Assembly: GCA_913052075.1 (NCBI GenBank)
Contig: CAJXDD010000122.1
Coordinates: 1 to 8,542 of the forward strand
Reading direction: 5' to 3'
DNA length: 8,542 nt
Source of the DNA: UBA9926 sp913052075
GTDB lineage: Bacteria > Pseudomonadota > Gammaproteobacteria > Pseudomonadales > Azotimanducaceae
Position 1 is the first letter of the stretch; each line of letters opens with the position of its first letter. Positions 1-6,485 of this stretch are shown here, in pieces. The notes beneath the pieces were generated by a model, which saw only the letters and a list, made by a program, of their open reading frames with translations, had not been told where the DNA came from and made no database searches. The position numbers and the translations under genes are program-made.

Positions 1-256
1 AAATATCCTGATACTCCTTCCAAGTGAGGACACGCTCGGCCGGTCGGGAGATGGCCTTAATGATGCTCGGCTGAAATCTGGCTTGCTGAAGGGATGCCTC
101 CACCTGCGTTCGAGGCAATCCCTCATCGTTAACTATCTCGCTAATAAAAAGCTGGACGTCTGGCCGACTAAGATCGAGCAGCCGGTCATCCGCTTTGCTC
201 GTGGGCGCCCCGGCAAAGAACAAGCACCCCAAGACAGTGATCAGCAACAATTTCAA
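1..256 (-). CDS. mltB: Lytic murein transglycosylase B family protein, N-terminal part (cut by window edge)
   Basis: Only the first 85 codons are present. Members of this family cleave the MurNAc-GlcNAc bond of peptidoglycan in the periplasm, forming 1,6-anhydromuramoyl ends. The visible protein has a signal sequence at residues 1-22 (MKLLLITVLGCLFFAG core). It is followed by the family's typical N-terminal region, with RPDVQLFISEIVNDEG at 31-46, QARFQPSIIKAISRPAER at 58-75 and W79. The catalytic Glu lies beyond the edge. The start is a TTG preceded at 8 bases by GAGGG (265-269); the frame upstream is closed by a stop, so no earlier start exists. It begins 33 bases after the rodA stop, the usual place for mltB/sltB1. 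The signal could be read as a lipobox (VLGC, Cys11) or as signal peptidase I cleavage after SKA (20-22). The second seems likelier because the residues after Cys11 are still hydrophobic. The family call rests on remembered sequence similarity and context. Confidence 0.88.
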   Translation of the reverse strand, partial: MKLLLITVLGCLFFAGAPTSKADDRLLDLSRPDVQLFISEIVNDEGLPRTQVEASLQQARFQPSIIKAISRPAERVLTWKEYQDI

Positions 257-264
257 GATCTACA

Positions 265-269
265 CCCTC
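265..269 (-). promoter_or_regulatory. Ribosome binding site deciding the TTG start of mltB
   Basis: GAGGG on the minus strand lies 8 bases before the TTG at 254-256. It is the only good Shine-Dalgarno match in the short rodA-mltB gap. Because an in-frame stop lies two codons upstream of this TTG, it fixes the start. Confidence 0.65.
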
Positions 270-289
270 TTTTCTCCGCGGAACCTAGG

Positions 290-1429
290 TTACAGCATTA
301 TGCGTCGATGACTATGCACAGACATCAACAACCCAAAGCCAACAAACAACGTCAGGATCGACGTCCCTCCGTAACTCACTAACGGTAAAGGGACTCCCAC
401 CACCGGTAAGATTCCTGACACCATCCCGATATTGACAAATACATAGATCGCTAGCGTAAAGGTGATACTTCCTGACACCAATCGCCCAAAAGTGCCTTGT
501 GCATTAATCGAAATAACGAGCCCTCTCATAATGAGTAGCGCGTAACATCCCAGCAAAAATAGAACGCCTATGAACCCTAGCTCTTCTGCGAGCACTGCAA
601 TGATGAAGTCGGTCGAGCTCTCGGGCAGAAATTCAAGATGCGACTGAGTCCCCTTGAGCAACCCCTTTCCTGACAGGCCTCCCGAGCCAATGGCAATGGT
701 CGATTGAATAATATTCCACCCAGATCCTAGCGGGTCCCTCTCAGGATCAAACAGCGTCAGGATGCGTGCCCTCTGATAGTCTTTGATCAGAAACCAAAGC
801 GCGGGCGCCGAGGCCACCAAGGCCAGGCTTGACCACGCGACCCACCGCCACGATAGTCCGGCTAAAAGAAGCACCAGCACGCCAGATCCTGCAACGATAA
901 TGGCGGTTCCAAGATCGGGTTGAGTCACGATTAGGCCACAGGGTATGGCAAGCAAAACAAGTGAAACCAAAACATGCCGCGGTTTTGGCGGCAGACTTCG
1001 CTCATGCAAATACCAAGCAAGCGCAATCGGCAAGCAAAGCTTCAACAATTCAGAGGGCTGAAACTGGAACAAGCCGGGAATGCGGAGCCAACGTCTTGAA
1101 CCGTTGACCTCGTAGCCAAACGGGTAAATGAGCACCAAACTCACTAGCCCAACCATATACACCCATGGCCCCAGGCGCATGAAAAAGTGGGGAGGGAATT
1201 GAGCGACGGTGATCATGATGCAAAGACCTAAACCGAGCCGCAAGGCCTGAGCCTCTATAAGCGCTTGATTTTGATCGGCAGCGCTATAAAGCACCACCAG
1301 TCCAAAACCGGCAATCGCCGCAATAATCCCTAGCAACATAGGATCTAGGCGGAGTGTTCGCCAAATATGGCCTCTTCTCGTAGAGCCCCCCCAATCGGCC
1401 GACAACTGGCGTTCGTACTCCTGGCTCAT
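290..1429 (-). CDS. rodA: Peptidoglycan glycosyltransferase RodA (SEDS family)
   Basis: RodA polymerises lipid II into glycan strands in the inner membrane and works with PBP2 in the elongasome to keep rod shape. The 379-residue protein (E. coli 370) has about ten hydrophobic segments from residue 31 to 375. It carries the SEDS signatures: FQPSE (123-127), QPDLGT (170-175), the DPERDPLGSGWNIIQS stretch (228-243), GTQSHLEFLPESSTDF (260-275) and GMVSGILPVVGVPLPLVSYGG (335-355). Asp274 in STDF matches E. coli Asp262, the residue needed for polymerase activity. The ATG overlaps the mrdA stop as ATGA, so translation is probably coupled and the two partners made together. The N-terminus before the first TM segment (residues 1-28) is about eight residues longer than in E. 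coli and looks cytoplasmic. Nothing appears truncated. Confidence 0.97.
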   Translation of the reverse strand: MSQEYERQLSADWGGSTRRGHIWRTLRLDPMLLGIIAAIAGFGLVVLYSAADQNQALIEAQALRLGLGLCIMITVAQFPPHFFMRLGPWVYMVGLVSLVLIYPFGYEVNGSRRWLRIPGLFQFQPSELLKLCLPIALAWYLHERSLPPKPRHVLVSLVLLAIPCGLIVTQPDLGTAIIVAGSGVLVLLLAGLSWRWVAWSSLALVASAPALWFLIKDYQRARILTLFDPERDPLGSGWNIIQSTIAIGSGGLSGKGLLKGTQSHLEFLPESSTDFIIAVLAEELGFIGVLFLLGCYALLIMRGLVISINAQGTFGRLVSGSITFTLAIYVFVNIGMVSGILPVVGVPLPLVSYGGTSILTLFVGFGLLMSVHSHRRIML

Positions 1430-3342
1430 CGCTCTGCTTGAAGCGTACTGCTGGGGCCTGGTGCCCGCGAAGATGGCACGATATCCATCAGATAAGCATC
1501 GATGATCGCCCTTGCTACGGGCGCTGCATTCTCACTACCGCCGCCGCCATTTTCCAATAGCACCGCCACCGCTATCGAAGGATCGTCGACAGGGGCGAAG
1601 GCAATAAACCATGCGTGCTTTCTGAGCCGCTCGTCGATAAGATCCTCGTCGTACACTTCACCCTGGCTAATGCCTACCACCTGTGCAGTGCCAGACTTTC
1701 CAGCCATCGTGTAAGGAATATCTCGCCCAATATAAGCCCACGCTGTTCCATTCTCTCCAAACCGCTGGTTACCTCGATGCACCACTTTTTTCATACCACC
1801 GATAGTGGTTTCCCACGCCCAATCGGGAATGCGACTTAGCTCATCGAACTGCCCCGATAAACCATGGTTTCGCACGCGGTCTCTCACCATGACCGCCGGT
1901 CGAACTTTCCCGCGATTGGCTAAGGTTGAGACCGCTTGCGCCATTTGCAGCGGCGTAACCAACATATCCCCCTGACCAATGCCTAAATTGACAGTATCTC
2001 CAGGGCGCCATGTTTCACCTCGACTCGTCTGCTTCCATTCCCGATCAGGAAGTAGTCCTCGCTTCGCTTCTGGGAGATCCACCGATAGGTTCTGACCAAA
2101 CCCAAAGGGACGAAGCTGACTCGACAAGAGATCAATCCCCATCCTATGGGCCAGGTCGTAGAAATAAACATTGCAGGACCGGTAAAGCGCCTTTTGAATA
2201 TGGACGTGACCATGCCCACCTGAATCACTTTTAGTCCAATTCCAATCGCGGTACAAACGAGTCTCGCCCTCGAGCCGAAACCAGCCTGGATCGTCGATGA
2301 CACCGTCGGTTGTGATATGGCCCGACACAAGACCCACCAAGCCAATGAACGGTTTAAGCGTCGAACCCGGCTCATACTGACCTTGCAATGCACGATTGAA
2401 TAAGGGCACATCGATTGATCCCGTTAATGCTTCAAACGCCTCGTGCGTTAGCCCTGTCATAAAGGGGTTAGGGTCGTAGGAGGGTTTACTCAGTAGCGCC
2501 AGCACCCCTCCTGACGCTGGCTCCATGGCTACAACCGCGCCTCGACGATCACCCATCGCTTGATCCGCCGCTTTCTGAAGACGGGTATTGAGGTAAAGCG
2601 TCAGATCATCGCCCCGCTTAGGAGCCTGACGGTTGACGACCTTCATGACCCTACCTTTCGCATTGACCTCAACCTGGTCAAAGCCAACACCGCCAAGCAG
2701 CGCATCCTCGTAAAATCGTTCTACACCCAACTTACCGATATGGTTCGTTCCGACATAAGCCGAGGGATCAATCAGCCGCTGATCTTCACTGTTGATCATT
2801 CGTACTGATCCCACTGCATGCGCGGTAAGCGCTCCTTCGGGGTAATGCCTTAAGAGCTCAGCACGAACAGCAAATCCAGGCAGCCACATTCGATTAGCCT
2901 CGAAACGAGCCACCTCCTCATCCGTCAGGTTGTACATCAACGTCACGGCCTCAAAGCGCTTGGTTCGACGCTCGAGCGCATTTCGAATTCTTTCCTCTAT
3001 CGAGGAATCAATAGCCAGGACTTTTTTCAGCGCATTAAGGCTATCGTCTACCGATAGGACTTGCTCTGGAATCATAACCAGTTGTCTTGCCGGTAAATTT
3101 TCAGCCAGGATGCTGCCTTCACTATCGAAGATGAGCCCCCTGGAGGGCGCGTTTGCCACAAGTTGCATTCTGTTCTCATCGGATCGGGTAACGAATGCGT
3201 CGTAACGTACAAACTGCAGATACCCTACTCGAGCCAACAGCAAGCCAAAGAGCACTACCACCACCAATGCTCCGATCGACACGCGCTCGATATAGATTTG
3301 CGCCTCGCTCTGATGGTCTTTGAGAATGGAAGGTTCGGCCAT
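1426..3342 (-). CDS. mrdA: Penicillin-binding protein 2 (class B transpeptidase of the elongasome)
   Basis: PBP2 forms the peptide cross-links of lateral-wall peptidoglycan and activates its partner RodA. The 638-residue protein (E. coli 633) has a short cytoplasmic tail, one membrane anchor at about 21-45, a pedestal/dimerisation domain at about 60-235 and a transpeptidase domain at about 265-618. The three active-site motifs are intact: STLK with nucleophile Ser327 and Lys330, SCN at 389-391, and KSGT at 549-552. Further family landmarks are PSRGLIFDSEG (66-76), YEPGSTLKPF (323-332) and GIGQGDMLVTPLQMA (454-468). The ATG lies 8 bases after the rlmH stop with only a weak ribosome binding site (GAG three bases upstream), consistent with coupled translation. 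The last 15-20 residues (Ser/Pro-rich) are variable in the family. The gene is also called pbpA in pseudomonads. Confidence 0.97.
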   Translation of the reverse strand: MAEPSILKDHQSEAQIYIERVSIGALVVVVLFGLLLARVGYLQFVRYDAFVTRSDENRMQLVANAPSRGLIFDSEGSILAENLPARQLVMIPEQVLSVDDSLNALKKVLAIDSSIEERIRNALERRTKRFEAVTLMYNLTDEEVARFEANRMWLPGFAVRAELLRHYPEGALTAHAVGSVRMINSEDQRLIDPSAYVGTNHIGKLGVERFYEDALLGGVGFDQVEVNAKGRVMKVVNRQAPKRGDDLTLYLNTRLQKAADQAMGDRRGAVVAMEPASGGVLALLSKPSYDPNPFMTGLTHEAFEALTGSIDVPLFNRALQGQYEPGSTLKPFIGLVGLVSGHITTDGVIDDPGWFRLEGETRLYRDWNWTKSDSGGHGHVHIQKALYRSCNVYFYDLAHRMGIDLLSSQLRPFGFGQNLSVDLPEAKRGLLPDREWKQTSRGETWRPGDTVNLGIGQGDMLVTPLQMAQAVSTLANRGKVRPAVMVRDRVRNHGLSGQFDELSRIPDWAWETTIGGMKKVVHRGNQRFGENGTAWAYIGRDIPYTMAGKSGTAQVVGISQGEVYDEDLIDERLRKHAWFIAFAPVDDPSIAVAVLLENGGGGSENAAPVARAIIDAYLMDIVPSSRAPGPSSTLQAER

Positions 3343-3350
3343 ACGCTCAG

Positions 3351-3818
3351 TTACTTATGGTAGGGATGCATGCGGTTGATACTCCACGCGCGGTAGAGCT
3401 GTTCAGCGATCAGGACCCGCATCATGAAATGAGGAAACGTCATGGGTGAGACGCTGATCGATCGATTGACATCTCGCATCAAGTCGGACGAAAGACCATC
3501 GGGACCGCCAATCAGCAATTGGACAAGGGGATATTCATTCATCCAGAGAGACATTTCACTGGCTAGCGTCTCAGTATCAAACGACTTACCCGACTTATCT
3601 AAGGCAATGACCAATGCTCTTGGATGCATAAGGTCGCGGATAGTACGCTCTTCCTCTTTCGCGTACCTAGCAATCGATCCCGTCTTGTGCCGTTTCGAAA
3701 CCGGATACTCTTTCAAGACGAGCTCGCAGTCTCCTTTCATTCTTCCTTGATAGGTATCAAACCCTTCGCGGACCCAGCCAGGTGGCTTGGTTCCCGCCGC
3801 AATCAATTCAATCTTCAT
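3351..3818 (-). CDS. rlmH: 23S rRNA (pseudouridine1915-N3)-methyltransferase RlmH
   Basis: RlmH uses S-adenosylmethionine to methylate pseudouridine 1915 in helix 69 of 23S rRNA, acting on assembled 70S ribosomes; it is a homodimeric SPOUT/trefoil-knot enzyme. From the chosen ATG the protein is 155 residues, exactly the E. coli length, and begins MKIELIAAGTK like the family. The knot/SAM-binding region shows LLIGGPDGLS (101-110), and the conserved C-terminus FPHFMMRVLIAEQLYRAWS (128-146) and HPYHK (151-155) is complete. An in-frame TTG at 3831-3833 would add five residues but has no better ribosome site and departs from the family start. The ATG lies inside the end of rsfS (11-base overlap), so the gene is likely translated by coupling. 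The order rsfS-rlmH-mrdA is strongly conserved in gammaproteobacteria. Confidence 0.96.
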   Translation of the reverse strand: MKIELIAAGTKPPGWVREGFDTYQGRMKGDCELVLKEYPVSKRHKTGSIARYAKEEERTIRDLMHPRALVIALDKSGKSFDTETLASEMSLWMNEYPLVQLLIGGPDGLSSDLMRDVNRSISVSPMTFPHFMMRVLIAEQLYRAWSINRMHPYHK

Positions 3819-4164
3819 CTTGCGATGACTCAATCTGGCCAGGACTGAGGCTCCAAAGCCGTTCTAAGTCGTAGAGTGCTCGCACTTCGGGTTGCATGAG
3901 ATGCACAATGACGTCGCCAAGATCGACCAGAACCCACTCACCATCTTCCTCGCCCTCAACGCCCAGTGGGCGACAGCCAGCCGCTTTGGCATGCTCTACC
4001 ACATTGGCGGCGAGCGCCTTAATTTGCCGCTTAGATTGTCCACTGGCGACAACCATAAGATCAGCAATATCAGTCTGACCTTGTACATCCAGGGTCACTA
4101 CCTCTTCTGCTTTGATCTCGTCTAGTGCCTCTAGCACCAATGCCTTTAACGTTTCCAAATCCAA
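3808..4164 (-). CDS. rsfS: Ribosomal silencing factor RsfS
   Basis: RsfS (formerly YbeB, Iojap/DUF143 family) binds protein uL14 on the 50S subunit and blocks joining with 30S, lowering translation in starvation or stationary phase. The 118-residue product shows the family signatures: LDVQG (25-29), DIADLMVVASGQSKRQI (32-48), GVEGEEDGEWVLVDLGDVIVH (68-88), and MQPEVRALYDLERLW (90-104). A short acidic tail (SSQDED) follows. The start is a TTG, supported by a perfect AGGAGG nine bases upstream and by the length expected for the family; no ATG lies nearby in frame. It begins three bases after the nadD stop and overlaps rlmH at its 3' end. Confidence 0.96.
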   Translation of the reverse strand: MDLETLKALVLEALDEIKAEEVVTLDVQGQTDIADLMVVASGQSKRQIKALAANVVEHAKAAGCRPLGVEGEEDGEWVLVDLGDVIVHLMQPEVRALYDLERLWSLSPGQIESSQDED

Positions 4165-4167
4165 ACC

Positions 4168-4815
4168 TCAGTGCCTCCTAGCCTCTTCACCTTCATAAAG
4201 CTGGTGTTGGCTTATATAAGCTTGTACTTCAAGCGGCAGATCCTCAACAGGCTTACCATCTGTTAGTTGCGCCCTGACACGCGTTGCCGACACGTCGATT
4301 GCATTGAACTCGAGTCGATAAATGCCGCCGTTCGCAGTCATATTATCTTCAATTTTTTGCAGCCGAGGATAGCGCGCGACCGACACGTTGGCTTGACCGC
4401 TCAGCCCGGCGCGAGGGACGACTAAAAAGTGCGCAAGGTCCAAAAGGTGTTCCGACTCAACCCAGTTAGGCAAATCCGCCAGCGCATCCTGCCCAAGCAC
4501 AAAGAAAATGGGCGTTTGCGGAGAGTGCGTTTGCCGCAGATGCCGCAGTACTTCAATCGTTGGCACGGTGCGTCCCGTCTTATACTCGAACCGATCGATC
4601 ACGACGCTTCGCATATTCTTCGTTGCGAGTTCCAGCATCGCAAGTCGATGCTCTGGAGAAGCAGTACAAGCTCCTCGATGGCCCGGAAGGTAGGCAGGCA
4701 ACATTCTGACGAGGGCTCCCAGTTCGGAGACAAGGGATCTGACAATGGCGAGGTGTCCTTCATGGACGGGATCAAATGTGCCACCGAATACCACCTCGGC
4801 GTTCTGCTTGCTCAT
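4168..4815 (-). CDS. nadD: Nicotinate-mononucleotide adenylyltransferase NadD
   Basis: NadD transfers AMP from ATP to nicotinate mononucleotide, giving deamido-NAD, the shared last-but-one step of de novo and salvage NAD synthesis in the cytoplasm. The 215-residue product has the nucleotidyltransferase signature GGTFDPVHEGHL at 11-22, with the HxGH motif at 18-21. It also has GQDALADLPNW at 108-118 (substrate pocket region) and VSATRVR at 175-181, the ISSTxIR motif of the family. The ATG at 4813-4815 makes an ATGA overlap with the proA stop and starts just before the Rossmann beta strand. An in-frame GTG at 4846-4848 would add 11 residues (MGGERRGTNPR) lying within proA and is less likely. 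The proA-nadD-rsfS order matches Pseudomonas genomes. Confidence 0.96.
   Translation of the reverse strand: MSKQNAEVVFGGTFDPVHEGHLAIVRSLVSELGALVRMLPAYLPGHRGACTASPEHRLAMLELATKNMRSVVIDRFEYKTGRTVPTIEVLRHLRQTHSPQTPIFFVLGQDALADLPNWVESEHLLDLAHFLVVPRAGLSGQANVSVARYPRLQKIEDNMTANGGIYRLEFNAIDVSATRVRAQLTDGKPVEDLPLEVQAYISQHQLYEGEEARRH
4174..4179 (-). promoter_or_regulatory. Ribosome binding site deciding the TTG start of rsfS
   Basis: A perfect AGGAGG on the minus strand, inside the last codons of nadD, lies nine bases before the TTG at 4162-4164. A consensus site probably compensates for the weak start codon. Confidence 0.75.
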
Positions 4816-6077
4816 CCGCGGATTTGTCCCTCGCCTCTCACCACCCACTTTAATGTGGTCAATCCTTCCAAGCCCACTGGACCTCTAGCATGCAAGCGAT
4901 CTGTTGAAATCCCGATCTCTGCACCTAATCCATATTCAAAGCCATCAGCGAAACGCGTTGAAGCATTAACCATGACAGAACTGGAATCGACCTCTCGAAT
5001 AAAACGATTCGCTTCCGCCTCCTCAGCTGTCACTATCGTTTCTGTGTGATGAGAGCCGTAGTGATTGATATGACTAATCGCCTCGTCTACACCCGATACA
5101 ACTCGAATTGAGATGATTGTCCCGAGATACTCAGTTGACCAATCGGCTTCTGTCGCCCCAACTACTCGCTCCACGCCACCCAATAAGCCCATGGCACGCT
5201 CGCAAGCTCTTATTTCAACGCCTGCATCGTTCAAGCGGCGACCGATGTTGGGTAGCCAATCGCTGGCCATCGCTTCATGAACCAGCAATGACTCCAGCGC
5301 GTTACAAACCGAGTTGCGTTGGGTTTTCCCATTCAAGACAATCGCACTCGCCATCTCAGGATCCGCGCTGGCATCAATGAATGCATGGCAGTTGCCGTCC
5401 AAGTGCTTGAGCACCGGAATCTTACTTTCGCTGGCAATCCGCTCTATCAAAGACTTGCCACCACGTGGAATGATCAGATCAACATCCCTTGCTTGCTGTA
5501 ACAGGTGGCCAACGGCGTCCCGATCTGTGGTGCCAACCAACTGCACGAGTCCCTTGGGTAATGAAACTGATTCAAGGCCATTCGCGATTAATGTAGCGAG
5601 CGCTTGATTGGTCTCAATGCACTCAGATCCACCTCGAAGGATCACCGCATTGCCTGCCTTGAGGCAGAGCGCCGCCGCATCGACCGTGACATTAGGCCGC
5701 GACTCATAAATCATTCCGATGACACCGATGGGCGTTCTCATCCTTGAAATTAGTAGGCCGTTGGGCCGCCTTGTTTCGTTAACAATCGCCCCCACCGGGT
5801 CTTCTAGTGCCGCCACCTGCGTCAGCCCCTCGCACATTGCCGATACTCGATCAGAATCAAGGGTCATTCTTTCAATGAGTGGCGACTCAAGGCCGTTAGA
5901 TCTTGCCCGATCGCAGTCAATGGCGTTGGCTGCAAGAATGCGGTCGACTTGTTCACTAAGAAGCTGAGCTATCGCCTCGAGCGCGTCATTTTTCTGATGA
6001 GTGGTCGCTCGACTGCCCACCGCGCTGCTTGAGCGCGCTTGCATCGCAAGGGATTCGATGTGCTCTTTTACATCCAT
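4812..6077 (-). CDS. proA: Glutamate-5-semialdehyde dehydrogenase (gamma-glutamyl phosphate reductase) ProA
   Basis: ProA reduces gamma-glutamyl phosphate with NADPH to glutamate-5-semialdehyde, the second step of proline synthesis after ProB. The 421-residue protein (E. coli 417) is a complete aldehyde-dehydrogenase-fold enzyme. It shows GVIGMIYESRPNVTVDAAAL (118-137), LKAGNAVILRGGSE (139-152), LIIPRGGKSLI (201-211), PVLKHLDGNCH (221-231), KTQRNSVCNALESLLVH (251-267) with catalytic Cys258, VDSSSVMVNASTRFADG (363-379) and LGAEIGISTDRLHARGPVGL (384-403). No proB is adjacent, so the pathway is split across the genome. The ATG is preceded only by a weak ribosome site (AAGGA at 16 bases). The 408-base spacer before it suggests that proA is the first gene of the cluster and has its own promoter, but I could not identify a clear one. 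Confidence 0.97.
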   Translation of the reverse strand: MDVKEHIESLAMQARSSSAVGSRATTHQKNDALEAIAQLLSEQVDRILAANAIDCDRARSNGLESPLIERMTLDSDRVSAMCEGLTQVAALEDPVGAIVNETRRPNGLLISRMRTPIGVIGMIYESRPNVTVDAAALCLKAGNAVILRGGSECIETNQALATLIANGLESVSLPKGLVQLVGTTDRDAVGHLLQQARDVDLIIPRGGKSLIERIASESKIPVLKHLDGNCHAFIDASADPEMASAIVLNGKTQRNSVCNALESLLVHEAMASDWLPNIGRRLNDAGVEIRACERAMGLLGGVERVVGATEADWSTEYLGTIISIRVVSGVDEAISHINHYGSHHTETIVTAEEAEANRFIREVDSSSVMVNASTRFADGFEYGLGAEIGISTDRLHARGPVGLEGLTTLKWVVRGEGQIRG

Positions 6078-6107
6078 GTCGCGTTACTCGCTGTCCTTCT
6101 TAGCGTT

Positions 6108-6229
6108 TGTCTAGCAAAACCTAGCCGTTACAACCGTTCGGGCTATGCATTACTCACGTTAGTGAGCGGCCATTTGTCTGCCATCTTTCTACTGTCTGTT
6201 GCTACGTTTTTACTGTCTATCGGCTGTCT
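6108..6229. repeat. Cluster of five TGTCT pentamers upstream of proA
   Basis: TGTCT occurs on the plus strand (AGACA on the minus strand) at 6108-6112, 6175-6179, 6193-6197, 6214-6218 and 6225-6229. Two copies are part of the longer TACTGTCT (6190-6197 and 6211-6218). The last three are 21 and 11 bases apart, close to whole helical turns. They lie 31 to 152 bases before the proA start. They could be binding sites of a regulator; no known protein is matched to this pentamer here. Confidence 0.4.
6153..6166. repeat. Small inverted repeat CTCAC-GTTA-GTGAG
   Basis: A perfect five-base stem with a four-base loop lies 76 bases before proA. There is no T-run after it on either strand, so it is not a Rho-independent terminator. 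It could be a leader hairpin or chance. Confidence 0.35.
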
Positions 6230-6255
6230 AGCTGTTAGGTGAGTGCTAGCTGACA
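6225..6255. repeat. Imperfect inverted repeat TGTCTAGCT / AGCTGACA
   Basis: The arms at 6225-6233 and 6248-6255 pair over eight bases with one bulged base, around a 14-base loop. The left arm contains the last TGTCT of the nearby cluster. It may be an operator-like dyad or an RNA hairpin in the proA leader. Confidence 0.35.
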
Positions 6256-6259
6256 ATAA

Positions 6260-6274
6260 CTGATGGATCATCAG
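6260..6274. repeat. Perfect palindrome CTGATG-GAT-CATCAG
   Basis: A six-base stem with a three-base loop, with no T-run on either side. It could be an operator dyad or a short RNA hairpin; it is not a terminator. Confidence 0.4.
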
Positions 6275-6420
6275 CCATCCAATCGGTATCTCAAGCGCCG
6301 ACGCCTTACCTAACAAGCTCACTCGATTTTGATTCAAGCCGCGTTTTAATTGTTTTTGGCAATGTTTGGCGCATTGGCTATCTGATGTGCGATCAAATCA
6401 CGAGCATGCTAAGGCTATTC

Positions 6421-6456
6421 GTAGTTCTTGTGGTAGTTCTTGTGGTAGTTCTTGGC
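6421..6456. repeat. 12-bp tandem repeat, three copies
   Basis: GTAGTTCTTGTG occurs at 6421-6432 and 6433-6444, and a third copy at 6445-6456 matches in ten of twelve bases (ending GGC). On the minus strand the unit reads CACAAGAACTAC. It sits 30-65 bases past the stop codon of the Lon-domain gene. The exact identity of the first two copies points to recent slippage expansion or to constraint. Confidence 0.85.
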
Positions 6457-6471
6457 CTCCTAACAGCCAAG
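6451..6471 (-). repeat. Inverted repeat after the Lon-domain gene, possible weak terminator or 3'-end stem
   Basis: On the minus strand CTTGGC and GCCAAG form a perfect six-base stem around a nine-base loop, beginning about 15 bases after the stop codon at 6486-6488. No T-run follows: the next bases are the tandem-repeat units. It is therefore not a standard intrinsic terminator, but it could stabilise an mRNA 3' end or act together with Rho. Confidence 0.35.
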
Positions 6472-6485
6472 GGCACTAACCATCG

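Larger units (their letters stand above)
6078..6485. other. Long spacer between the Lon-domain gene and proA, no credible gene
   Basis: These 408 bases hold no reading frame with recognisable protein character. The longest minus-strand frame (6143-6337, 64 codons) opens with TTG, lacks a ribosome site and resembles no family I know. Plus-strand frames here are antisense extensions of the flanking genes. What can be seen: a 12-bp tandem repeat (6421-6456) partly shared with a small inverted repeat (6451-6471), a 6-bp-stem palindrome (6260-6274), an imperfect inverted repeat (6225-6255), a small hairpin (6153-6166) and five TGTCT pentamers between 6108 and 6229. The region looks slightly richer in A/T than its neighbours. 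It probably contains the promoter and leader of proA; an unrecognised small RNA or an eroded gene is also possible. Confidence 0.6.

Noticed and set aside
1983..2411. 142-codon minus-strand open frame inside mrdA
   Set aside because: It is an alternative frame of the transpeptidase domain, whose own frame carries all the motifs.
3819..3833. Longer RlmH starting at TTG 3831-3833
   Set aside because: The ATG at 3816-3818 gives exactly the E. coli length and the family N-terminus.
4816..4848. Longer NadD starting at GTG 4846-4848
   Set aside because: The added 11 residues do not look like the family and lie inside proA; the ATG at 4813-4815 gives an ATGA overlap and the normal length.
4429..5049. 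206-codon plus-strand open frame across the nadD/proA junction
   Set aside because: It lies opposite two intact, well-conserved genes and its translation shows no family features or plausible composition; it is an antisense shadow.
6039..6242. Plus-strand 67-codon frame predicted to be very hydrophobic
   Set aside because: It begins antisense to the proA start and its hydrophobicity comes from the T-rich TGTCT region; no ribosome site was seen.
6143..6337. 64-codon minus-strand frame in the spacer before proA
   Set aside because: TTG start, no ribosome site, no recognisable domain and it crosses several dyads; not supported as a gene.
6386..6402. CRP-like site (TGTG ... TCAC)
   Set aside because: The half sites are one base out of register with the TGTGA-N6-TCACA consensus.
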